From: UBA11524 sp963642705
GTDB taxonomy: Bacteria > Bacillota > Clostridia > Christensenellales > Aristaeellaceae
Assembly: GCA_963642705.1 (NCBI GenBank)
Contig: CAVIHU010000006.1
Location: forward strand, 1 to 64,000
DNA length: 64,000 bases
Direction: 5' to 3'
The notes under the pieces are model-generated. The model did not search any database. It saw only the letters and a list, made by a program, of their open reading frames with translations, and had not been told where the DNA came from. Shown piece by piece: positions 48,638 through 56,443 of the stretch (its first letter is position 1; each line of letters begins with the position of its first letter). The translations under genes and the position numbers were made by a program.

Positions 48638-50418
48638 GATGTCTCCTCCTTTTGTGCCTCTTCCGCATACCTGACCGGCAGACGAACCGCTACCTTTGTG
48701 CCGCTGTCCGGTGCGCTGTCAATGGTCAACCCATACGCTGCACCGCAGGACAGCCTAATGCGGCGGTGAATATTGCGCAGCCCGATTTGTCCGCCTTCCG
48801 GCACTTCGCCGTCCAGGGAACAGCGGATTTCTTCGAGACGTTCGGCGTTTATCCCCTCGCCGTCATCCTGCACGGTAACAAGCAGGTCGTTTTCTTCTAT
48901 ATGGGCGCTGATGTACAGCGTGCCTTCCTCTTTATTCTCCAGTCCGTGAATAACAGCATTCTCCGCCAGCGGCTGAAGCAGCATTTTCGGCACCGTCAGC
49001 ATCCGGCAGCTTTCCGGAATATTCATGATGGCATCGAAGCGATTGCCGAAGCGCGTTTTTTGGATGCGCAGATATGCGTCAGCAATTTCCATTTCCTCTG
49101 AAAGCGTGACAGTGACAGCACCTTTGATGCTGTAGCGCGATATTTTTCCGATGGCGGTTGCAATGTCAGCAATTTCCAGCACGCCGTGGCGAATTGCCAG
49201 CCCCTTGATGGATTCGAGCGTATTATAAAGGAAGTGTGGGTTGATCTGACTGCGCAGATGGGCGATTTCCGCCTTTTGCCGCTCAATATCCGCAGCGTAG
49301 AGCGTTTCGACTGTTTTCACGAGCCGCTCCTCAAGAGAGAGAATCTGTGCGAGCATACCGTTGAATTCATTGCTCAGCTCACTGATTTCGCTGCATCCTG
49401 TCAGCCGCAGCTGCTCCTGCATGGCTTGCCGGTCACCACTGCGGATGGAATGGATGCGAGCGTGGAAGGTTCGCAGCGGCAGCACAACGCCGCGCAACAG
49501 CAGCAGGAAGGCCGAGAGCAGGAACAGGGTGAACAGCACAATCGCAAGCAGCACATACAGGCGCGTTCCGTCCAAATCGGACGCGGTTTCCCACTTGTCG
49601 ATGGCGCTGACGATGTAAAAATCGGAATCCGGCAGGAGCAGGCACACGTAGTCATACCGCTCGGTGGACATGTTGACCGGAATGCTGCTGGAACCATTGA
49701 ACAGCTCGCTGTGGGCGCGGATGTCCGCCTCCACCGCATGGGCAGCATCGTCATCACTGCGGAAGGGATATAGTGACGTCTGGCTGACGCCAAGAAAATG
49801 ATGCGCCGTCAGGCTCGTCTGTTCCGGAAAAAGTGCGCTGTCCGCCGTGAAATGCGATAAATTCACCGACAGGAACAGGCAGCCGCTCGGCTCCTGACTG
49901 CCGCTTGAAAACACGTTGCAGGCGAAAACGAGGAACGGCATCGGCTTCTCGTTCTGCGTCAGCAATCGCGTATCGATCATGCCGAGGCACTGCACGCCGC
50001 GGCGATTGCCCATCTGCGTCCAAAGCTGCTCCAGCATTGCAGTGGAGTAGATGACGGAGCGATGCGAATGGCGCCCGACAATCGAAATGTCCGGTATGTC
50101 GGGATTTGTCGCGACAAAGGCAAAAAGCGTATCGGACAGCCGCCTGACAAGCGCAACCGTGTTTTCATTGAGTGGATCGCTGAGAAAGGACTGCACATCG
50201 GCATTCGACGCCAGCAGACCGCTGATGTTCGTCACGCGCAGGAACAGGTCGTTCATGCTGTAGGCATAGGACAGGCTGCTGTTCATGGCATAGCCGTGGT
50301 TCTTCGTGTTCAGCAGGTCGCTCATCCCCTGATACGCCGCCAGACTGAGCGTGGCAAAAGAAAGCGACAGTACAACGACAATCGCCAAAAACTGGGTTTG
50401 GATGCTGTGTCTGCCCAT
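48622..50418 (-). CDS. sensor histidine kinase, YesM type
   Basis: 598 residues. Helix 1 at about 10-30, a large extracytoplasmic domain of about 255 residues, helix 2 at about 288-310, HAMP-like linker, His_kinase domain with phosphoacceptor His395 (SQINPHFLYNTLESI) and a GHKL ATPase (VPKMLLQPLAENAVIHGLEN, DDGEGI, GQIGLRNIHRRIRL). Partner of the downstream YesN-type regulator, head gene of the minus-strand sulfatase operon and divergent from the permease gene, the standard Firmicute design for sensing extracellular oligosaccharides. Confidence 0.94.
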   Translation of the reverse strand: MGRHSIQTQFLAIVVVLSLSFATLSLAAYQGMSDLLNTKNHGYAMNSSLSYAYSMNDLFLRVTNISGLLASNADVQSFLSDPLNENTVALVRRLSDTLFAFVATNPDIPDISIVGRHSHRSVIYSTAMLEQLWTQMGNRRGVQCLGMIDTRLLTQNEKPMPFLVFACNVFSSGSQEPSGCLFLSVNLSHFTADSALFPEQTSLTAHHFLGVSQTSLYPFRSDDDAAHAVEADIRAHSELFNGSSSIPVNMSTERYDYVCLLLPDSDFYIVSAIDKWETASDLDGTRLYVLLAIVLFTLFLLSAFLLLLRGVVLPLRTFHARIHSIRSGDRQAMQEQLRLTGCSEISELSNEFNGMLAQILSLEERLVKTVETLYAADIERQKAEIAHLRSQINPHFLYNTLESIKGLAIRHGVLEIADIATAIGKISRYSIKGAVTVTLSEEMEIADAYLRIQKTRFGNRFDAIMNIPESCRMLTVPKMLLQPLAENAVIHGLENKEEGTLYISAHIEENDLLVTVQDDGEGINAERLEEIRCSLDGEVPEGGQIGLRNIHRRIRLSCGAAYGLTIDSAPDSGTKVAVRLPVRYAEEAQKEETSCIEC

Positions 50419-50480
50419 GCGCAGCCTCCTTCCGTACAGGTAACGGAGTGCGTGAAAACGATTGATTGAATGATGGTTTT

Positions 50481-50625
50481 ATTATACCACAGCCGATGCG
50501 CATTGGCTATATGGAATTCTTCTGCAGGAAGCAAAAAAAAGACAATAATTTGGAATAAACGGACAAGCAATGACATAAAAGGAACAAATCAGACCATTTT
50601 CTCCATGTATTCTTCGGGTTATAAT
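50481..50625. promoter_or_regulatory. divergent control region of the glycan-use locus
   Basis: Minus-strand TATAAT (50486-50481) for the sensor kinase operon and plus-strand TATAAT (50620-50625) for the permease operon, both with poor -35 boxes, as expected for promoters that need the YesN-type activator. No further gene lies in the 267-base gap. Confidence 0.55.
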
Positions 50626-50685
50626 GGAGTTACGATGAAAACGAACGCAGAACATACATCCGGCAACGGAAGGAGCGAACGCAGC

Positions 50686-51624
50686 ATGACGGTAATCAAC
50701 CGTACCCGGCGTACTGGCAAACTATGGCGGCGAATTTGGAATTGCCGCGTGTTGTACCTGCTGATTCTGCCGTTGATTGTCTGGTATGTGATGTTTTGCT
50801 ATGTGCCCATGGCCGGTTTGTATCTCGCCTTTGAAAAATTCTCCTACAAGGGCGGCATCTGGGGCAGTACCTTTGTCGGGCTGAACAACTTTAAGGACTT
50901 CTTCACCGACAGGGAATTCATCCGTGCACTGCGCAACACCGTCATCTTCAGCCTCGGCAAGCTGGCGCTGCAGTTTCCGACCGCCATCATTCTGGCACTC
51001 GCACTGAACGAGCTGCGCCAGCCGCGCATCAAGAAGCTGTACCAGACGGTGTTCACGTTCCCGCACTTCATCTCATGGGTCGTCATGGCAGGCATCCTCA
51101 AAAATATGTTCGCCTCGAACGGCGTTATCAATCAGCTGCTGACGGTTTGGGGCTTCGAGACGATTTCGCCGCTTCTGAGCCAATCGGGCTTCCGTCCGTT
51201 CATCTGGCTCTCGAACATCTGGAAGGAGGCCGGCTGGGATACCATCATTTATATGGCGGCGCTGGCCGGCATCGACCCCGGGCTGTATGAGGCGGCAGAA
51301 ATCGACGGTGCGAACCGCTGGCGGAAGATTTGGCACATCACGCTGCCCGGCATCCGATCGACCATCCTCATCATGCTGATTCTGGAAATCGGCCGCATCA
51401 TGACGACAGGTGCGAGCTTCGACCAGGTATTCAACCTGTATTCCTCGCCGGTGTACGAGGTTGCGGACACCATTGACACATACATCTACCGCACGTCCTT
51501 CGGCGGCACGAAGAATTTCGGCTACACGACGGCTGTCGGCTTAAGCAAGTCCATCATCGGCGTGCTGATGATGCTCGGCGCGAACAAGCTGGTCACTGCC
51601 TGCGGCGAAGACGGACTGTTCTGA
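50686..51624 (+). CDS. sugar ABC transporter permease, LplB family
   Basis: 312 residues, six membrane helices. N-terminal LYLLILPLIVWYVMFCYVPM is typical of the LplB/CUT1 group; the EAA loop is EAAEIDGANRWRKIWHITLPG. The preferred start at 50686 has AAGGAG ten bases upstream and omits a long unsupported leader. It pairs with the next gene to form the membrane channel for an oligosaccharide. No ATPase gene is in the locus. Confidence 0.9.
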   Translation: MTVINRTRRTGKLWRRIWNCRVLYLLILPLIVWYVMFCYVPMAGLYLAFEKFSYKGGIWGSTFVGLNNFKDFFTDREFIRALRNTVIFSLGKLALQFPTAIILALALNELRQPRIKKLYQTVFTFPHFISWVVMAGILKNMFASNGVINQLLTVWGFETISPLLSQSGFRPFIWLSNIWKEAGWDTIIYMAALAGIDPGLYEAAEIDGANRWRKIWHITLPGIRSTILIMLILEIGRIMTTGASFDQVFNLYSSPVYEVADTIDTYIYRTSFGGTKNFGYTTAVGLSKSIIGVLMMLGANKLVTACGEDGLF

Positions 51625-51641
51625 GAAAGGAGTGAGGTGCC

Positions 51642-52523
51642 TTGACGAATGTCCGCAAAAAGAGGCGCGTTCACGCCTTTGATATCATCCTGATCCTCAT
51701 TCTTGGCGTCCTTTCCCTGATTACGATCTATCCGTTCTACAACGTGCTGATCCTCTCCTTCTCCAACATTGCTGCGCAGGCAAAGCACACGCCGTACATG
51801 TGGTTCTGGGCGCTTGATCTGGAAGGATACAAGACCATCATCGGCGATCAGTACTTCTTCATATCGCTTGGCAACACTTTTTTCGTGACGATTGTCGGCA
51901 CGACAATCAACATGCTGCTCTCCGTTACCGGCGCGTACGTGCTGTCCAAGAAGCGGCTGCCGGGACGAAACATCCTGCTGACGCTGGTCGTCATCCCGAT
52001 GCTGTTTTCCGGCGGCATGATTCCGACCTACCTCGTCATGAAGAGCTATGGGCTGATCAACTCCATCTGGTCGATGATTCTGCCGTGGGCAGTCAGCTCG
52101 TACTACGTCATCATCATGAAGAACTACTTCAACTCGATCTCGCCGAGTCTCGAGGAGGCGGCACTGATCGACGGCGCGGGCGATCTTCAAATCCTGGTCA
52201 AGATCATTCTGCCGATTTCGATGCCCTTCACGATGACATTCCTGCTCTTCTATGCGGTTGAGCGCTGGAACGAATGGTGGAATGCATACCTGTACATCAA
52301 CGAAAAGACGCTGTACCCTCTGCAGATTTATCTGCGCGAGGTGCTCATCAACATGAATAACCAGCTCTCCCTGATGGCGCAGATCACGTCCGGCAAGAAG
52401 ATTCCGGCGCAGTCCGTGCAGATGGGAACCATCATCATCACCGCGCTGCCAATTCTCTGCGTGTACCCGTTCGTGCAGAAGTATTTCGTTAAGGGCGTGA
52501 TGATTGGCTCCATCAAGGAGTGA
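51642..52523 (+). CDS. sugar ABC transporter permease, YtcP family
   Basis: 293 residues, six membrane helices, with the YtcP/LplC N-terminus (DIILILILGVLSLITIYPFY) and the EAA loop SPSLEEAALIDGAGDLQILVKIILP. TTG start preceded by AAAGGAG. The C-terminus KYFVKGVMIGSIKE is characteristic of CUT1 permeases. Partner of the LplB-type permease. Confidence 0.92.
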   Translation: MTNVRKKRRVHAFDIILILILGVLSLITIYPFYNVLILSFSNIAAQAKHTPYMWFWALDLEGYKTIIGDQYFFISLGNTFFVTIVGTTINMLLSVTGAYVLSKKRLPGRNILLTLVVIPMLFSGGMIPTYLVMKSYGLINSIWSMILPWAVSSYYVIIMKNYFNSISPSLEEAALIDGAGDLQILVKIILPISMPFTMTFLLFYAVERWNEWWNAYLYINEKTLYPLQIYLREVLINMNNQLSLMAQITSGKKIPAQSVQMGTIIITALPILCVYPFVQKYFVKGVMIGSIKE

Positions 52524-52595
52524 CCGTTTCAGGCTTCGACCGCCGGATGGATGGCGGTGGAATAGATTACCTAACGACAAAAAAGGAGGATCCCC

Positions 52596-54146
52596 ATGAA
52601 GAAACTGCTGAGCTGCCTGCTGCTGTTGGCAATGGTGCTGACGATGATCACCTCCGCGCTGGCGGACGACGTTGTGACCATCCGCATTGCCCACTGGGAT
52701 GTGGAGTCTGCGCTTGGCGTCGGTGAAGACGCTGTGCGCGGCATCATCGAGCAGAAATTCGGCATCCGCCTCGAAGCGATGAACACCACCTGGGACGACT
52801 ATGTGAATAAGATTCAGGCGTGGGCCGCGGCAGACTCCCTGCCGGACATCTTCTCCATTGACGCCATCTGCACGCCGAACTACTATGCGTGGATCAACGA
52901 TGAAGTCGTTCACGCACTGCCGGCTGACCTGAGCGCCTATCCGAACCTGATGGCGTACCTCGATGTGGACGACATTCAGGCACTGAAGATTGACGGTCAG
53001 CTCTACTGCATCCCGCGCAAGACGTATCCGGACAACTACTGGAACATCTGCGACCGCGTGATTTGCTATCGCTGGGATCTTGCCCAGAAGGCCGGCATCA
53101 CCAAGGAGCCCGAAACGTTCGACGAATTCCGCGAGATGATTCAGGCAATCATCAAGGCTGACCCGGAAGGCAAGCAGATTCAGGGTCTGACCGCGCTGCA
53201 GGCCAAGCAGCTGGACGGTTTTATCTTCGCATACAGCATGCCTGCTGCGATGTCCGACGGCAGCGGCAGCGACTACAAGTGGTCCAAGGGTGCGGACGGC
53301 ATCTATCGTCCGACGTACTTCACCACCGACATGGTCTCCGCCTTCCAGCTCGCACGCGACATGTACGAGGAAGGCACCATTGAAAAGGACTACGCGCTGA
53401 CGACGTCCTCCACTGCATCCGAAAAGTTCCTGACCGGTCAGTCTGCAGCTCTCCTCGGCGGCGGCGGCGTGGCGGCGTGCTACGGGCGCTTCGGCAAGGA
53501 CTGGGCAGCAGCAAACGACGGCCGCGACTTCTTCGATGACGTCCGCATTCTGGGCGTGCTCGAGGGCAAGGACGGTCTGCGCACCTTCCCGATCTTCCGT
53601 ACCTCCTGGTCGGAAAGCTACATTTCCTCTCACGTGGACGATGTGAAGCTCGAAAAGATCCTGCAGCTCTACGATTTCCTGGTGTCCGACGAAGGTCAGA
53701 TGCTGGTCAACTGGGGCATCGAAGACGTTGACTACAAGATGGTAGACGGCAAAGCAGTCTCCCTGCTGGAAGACGGCGTGACGCTTGGCACCAAATATCC
53801 ATCGACGAACCTGCTGATTGGTCTGGCAAGCTGGGGGCAGTCCAATACGAACCGCACCTATCCCGCGAGCGCACCGACCGAATCCTATCGTGACGGCGAC
53901 TTCGCCCTCTATGAGCAGGCGAAATCGACGGGCGATCTGCCGGATTACGACATGCGCATCACCTACATGTCCACCCCGCTCAAGGATCAGTTCATCATCT
54001 ATCAGGCGGACGATCTGATTTCCATCATGATGGGCAGTGAACCGGTTGAGAAGATGGTGGAGGATCTGCTGAAGTCCTATGAGGAGAAGGGGCTCAGCGC
54101 CATGATCGATGAAGTGAACGCAAAGGTGGCGGAGCTGGGCTATTAA
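52596..54146 (+). CDS. extracellular solute-binding protein, LplA-like
   Basis: 516 residues. Captures oligosaccharide for the two permeases. Signal peptide MKKLLSCLLLLAMVLTMITS with a type I site (ALA|DD) and no usable lipobox: the only early Cys is at residue 7, too close to the N-terminus. This is unusual for a Gram-positive binding protein, which is normally a lipoprotein. The body (RIAHWDVES, DSLPDIFSID, DGQLYCIPRKTYPDNYWNI, EPETFDEFREMI) matches the family 1 LplA-like group of about 500-550 residues. AAAGGAGGAT precedes the ATG. A strong hairpin follows the stop. Confidence 0.9.
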   Translation: MKKLLSCLLLLAMVLTMITSALADDVVTIRIAHWDVESALGVGEDAVRGIIEQKFGIRLEAMNTTWDDYVNKIQAWAAADSLPDIFSIDAICTPNYYAWINDEVVHALPADLSAYPNLMAYLDVDDIQALKIDGQLYCIPRKTYPDNYWNICDRVICYRWDLAQKAGITKEPETFDEFREMIQAIIKADPEGKQIQGLTALQAKQLDGFIFAYSMPAAMSDGSGSDYKWSKGADGIYRPTYFTTDMVSAFQLARDMYEEGTIEKDYALTTSSTASEKFLTGQSAALLGGGGVAACYGRFGKDWAAANDGRDFFDDVRILGVLEGKDGLRTFPIFRTSWSESYISSHVDDVKLEKILQLYDFLVSDEGQMLVNWGIEDVDYKMVDGKAVSLLEDGVTLGTKYPSTNLLIGLASWGQSNTNRTYPASAPTESYRDGDFALYEQAKSTGDLPDYDMRITYMSTPLKDQFIIYQADDLISIMMGSEPVEKMVEDLLKSYEEKGLSAMIDEVNAKVAELGY

Positions 54147-54168
54147 GCTCAATCCGCGCACAACATCC

Positions 54169-54194
54169 GAGGGGAGCGCACGCGCGCTCCCCTC
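54169..54194 (+). terminator. hairpin after the binding-protein gene
   Basis: A perfect 11-bp GAGGGGAGCGC / GCGCTCCCCTC stem with no long T-run, between the binding protein and the hexosaminidase gene. It may work as a partial terminator or stabilise the 3' end so that binding protein is made in excess. Confidence 0.65.
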
Positions 54195-54216
54195 TTGTGT
54201 CAGAAAGGAACCGGAA

Positions 54217-56055
54217 ATGGCGGAACAATTGAATTTTGACTGGATGGCAAAGGAGTTAGGCATAGAAGCGGCAATTCGCTTTGTGTCCGGCGGCAGCGGC
54301 ATCAGGCTGAGCAAGGAAAAGAATGGCTGGTCGGTGCAGGTGGAGCAGCCATGGATGGCAGGGCGTGCCATCGGACTGATTCGGGCAAATGCAGATGTGC
54401 CGGATGGCTTTACAATGCACGAAACGCCTGTGTTCGACCATTTGGGCGTCATGCTGGACTGCTCGCGCAATGCCGTGCCGCACGTGGAGACAGTTAAGCA
54501 CCTGCTGCGCATCCTTTCGCGTATGGGCTTTTCCACATTGCAGCTGTACATGGAGGACGTGTTTCAGTTGACGGAATACCCCTATTTCGGCTACGGGCGC
54601 ATGGGCTATACCGATGACGAGCTTACAGCGATGGACGATTACGCCGCATCGCTGGGCATTGAGCTGGTTCCCGCCGTGCAGACGCTGGCGCATCTGATGC
54701 AGACGCTCAAGTGGGATGCCATGCGCGATTATGTGGACGTGAATGACATTCTGCTGGCGGATGACGAAAAGACACTGCAGATGATTGAAGCAATGTTCGC
54801 AAAGATGCGCAAATGCTTCCGGACAAACCGCATCAACATCGGCATGGACGAGGCGCACATGCTGGGGCTGGGCAACTATCTGCAGAAGCACGGCTTTACC
54901 GACCGCACGCAGCTCATTCTGCGTCACTTTGAGCGTGTCCACACGCTGGCGAACACGTATGGCTTCCGCCCGATGATGTGGAGCGACATGTTCTTCCGGC
55001 TGGCATCTGGCGGCGAGTATTACCAGGCGAATTGCAAAATCGATGCATCTGTCGGCGAACAACTGCCCGGAGACACAACGCTCATCTACTGGGATTACTA
55101 CAGCTTCGATCAACAGCATTACGATGACATGCTGAACGCGCACCTGCAAATCACGCCGAACATCGCCTTCGCCGCCGGCGCACGTAAGTCCAACAGCCTT
55201 GTGCCGTGCAACAGCTTCAGCATCGAATGCGCGAAGCATGCATTTCCGGCATGCAGGTCATGCGGCATCCGGGATGTTTTCGTGACAATTTGGGGCGATA
55301 ACGGCGCAGAAGCCTCGCTGTTCGGCGTTCTGCCAACGCTGCAGTACTGGGCGGAGCTTTGCTGGCGCGGTCAGGCAGAGGAAGGCGTTCTCCGTACCGC
55401 CTTTGCCGCCTGCACGGAAGGGAATTGGGATGATTTTCTTGCGCTGGGCGAACCGGTCTTTACGCCGGACAATCCCAAGCCCGGGCGCATCGCTGTCAAT
55501 GCCTCGAAAACGCTACTGTATGAGGACATCCTGACACCCCTGTTCTCCCATCAGATGGATATCCCAACTTATACAGCACATCTGGCGGAAAATATTGCGC
55601 GGTATCCGGCTGAAAGCGGCATTTGGCATCCGCTGTTTGACTGCGGCGAAGCCTTCACCCGACTGCTGCTGAAAAAATGTACGCTGACGCACGCGCTGCG
55701 CACAGCATGGCAATCGAAGGATCATGAAGCACTGCTGCGCATCAGCGAAAGCGACCTGCCAGCGCTGTGCGATCTGCTGGACGCTTTTATTCGCACGCTT
55801 CATGCGCGCTGGCTCTGGGAAAGCAAGCCTGCCGGAATGGACGTGCTTGACCTGCGGCTCGGCGGCATGCGTCAGCGCTTTCTGACGGCGCAGGAGCGGC
55901 TGCGCAGCTACCTGAACGGGAAAACCACAACCGTCGAAGAGCTTGACATCGCGCTGCTGCCGTTTTCAGCGGTTGCCGCAGCGCAAGGGCACTGCGAAGG
56001 TCCTGCCCCCTTCTGGCACAGAATCGTGTCAGCCTCCTCCGTCGCGGAAATATAA
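54217..56055 (+). CDS. family 20-like beta-N-acetylhexosaminidase, cytosolic
   Basis: 612 residues without signal peptide. A small N-terminal alpha/beta domain is followed by a TIM barrel with LGVMLDCSRNAVPHVETVKH, YMEDVFQLTEYP and the catalytic Asp-Glu pair in NIGMDEAHMLG (Asp211-Glu212) as in glycoside hydrolase family 20. The C-terminal 200 residues are helical. It is predicted to release terminal GlcNAc or GalNAc from imported oligosaccharides. It is last in the permease-binding protein operon and completes a sulfatase plus hexosaminidase pathway. AGAAAGGAA precedes the ATG. Confidence 0.83.
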   Translation: MAEQLNFDWMAKELGIEAAIRFVSGGSGIRLSKEKNGWSVQVEQPWMAGRAIGLIRANADVPDGFTMHETPVFDHLGVMLDCSRNAVPHVETVKHLLRILSRMGFSTLQLYMEDVFQLTEYPYFGYGRMGYTDDELTAMDDYAASLGIELVPAVQTLAHLMQTLKWDAMRDYVDVNDILLADDEKTLQMIEAMFAKMRKCFRTNRINIGMDEAHMLGLGNYLQKHGFTDRTQLILRHFERVHTLANTYGFRPMMWSDMFFRLASGGEYYQANCKIDASVGEQLPGDTTLIYWDYYSFDQQHYDDMLNAHLQITPNIAFAAGARKSNSLVPCNSFSIECAKHAFPACRSCGIRDVFVTIWGDNGAEASLFGVLPTLQYWAELCWRGQAEEGVLRTAFAACTEGNWDDFLALGEPVFTPDNPKPGRIAVNASKTLLYEDILTPLFSHQMDIPTYTAHLAENIARYPAESGIWHPLFDCGEAFTRLLLKKCTLTHALRTAWQSKDHEALLRISESDLPALCDLLDAFIRTLHARWLWESKPAGMDVLDLRLGGMRQRFLTAQERLRSYLNGKTTTVEELDIALLPFSAVAAAQGHCEGPAPFWHRIVSASSVAEI

Positions 56056-56100
56056 GGATACATCATCAAAAGCAAAAAGGGCTACTGCGAATCTGATATA

Positions 56101-56222
56101 ATATGCTCCCTCCGGTGTCGTCTCGAAACTTTTTGCTATTTCGAGTGTCTGCTCTGGAGGGAGCATATCAAATCCTGGTAAACCAGTTTTCGTTTTTTTA
56201 CGTGTCTACTTGACAGGGAGCG
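56101..56222. mobile_element. rearranged relic of the IS3-like element
   Basis: A 68-base palindrome (ATATGCTCCCTCC ... GGAGGGAGCATAT, 56101-56168) whose reverse complement matches the left end of the element at 29694. It is followed directly by the right-end sequence GTAAACCAGTTTTCG ... GTGTCTACTTGACAGGGAG (56178-56220) in the same orientation as at 29832-29874. The two ends are joined with one inverted, and no transposase remains. The surrounding 56223-56380 is AT-rich without a gene. Confidence 0.65.
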
Positions 56223-56380
56223 GTTCAATGCTGATTGCCTCCTCTTTTTCGCTTCTTGAAAAGACAAGATGATGGAGTTCTTGAACATTGATTTCCGTAC
56301 AATGACGAAAATCCGAAAAAAGCGAAATGCGCACAAAAACAAGGGAAAAGCAACAGCACGCGGAAAATCCGCCGAATTGC

Positions 56381-56409
56381 TTGCAATTGCGGTTGGTGTG
56401 GCTTATAAT
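56381..56409 (+). promoter_or_regulatory. promoter of the sugar-nucleotide dehydratase gene
   Basis: TTGCAA (56381-56386), 17-base spacer, TATAAT (56404-56409). Confidence 0.78.
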
Positions 56410-56443
56410 GATGAAGTATTTTCAATGAAGAAGGAGCTTCCGC

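Noticed and set aside
51522..54551. 1009-codon open frame on the minus strand
   Set aside because: It lies antisense to two permeases and a solute-binding protein with clear family motifs and ribosome sites; long antisense frames are expected in GC-rich coding DNA. Its translation has no recognisable domains.
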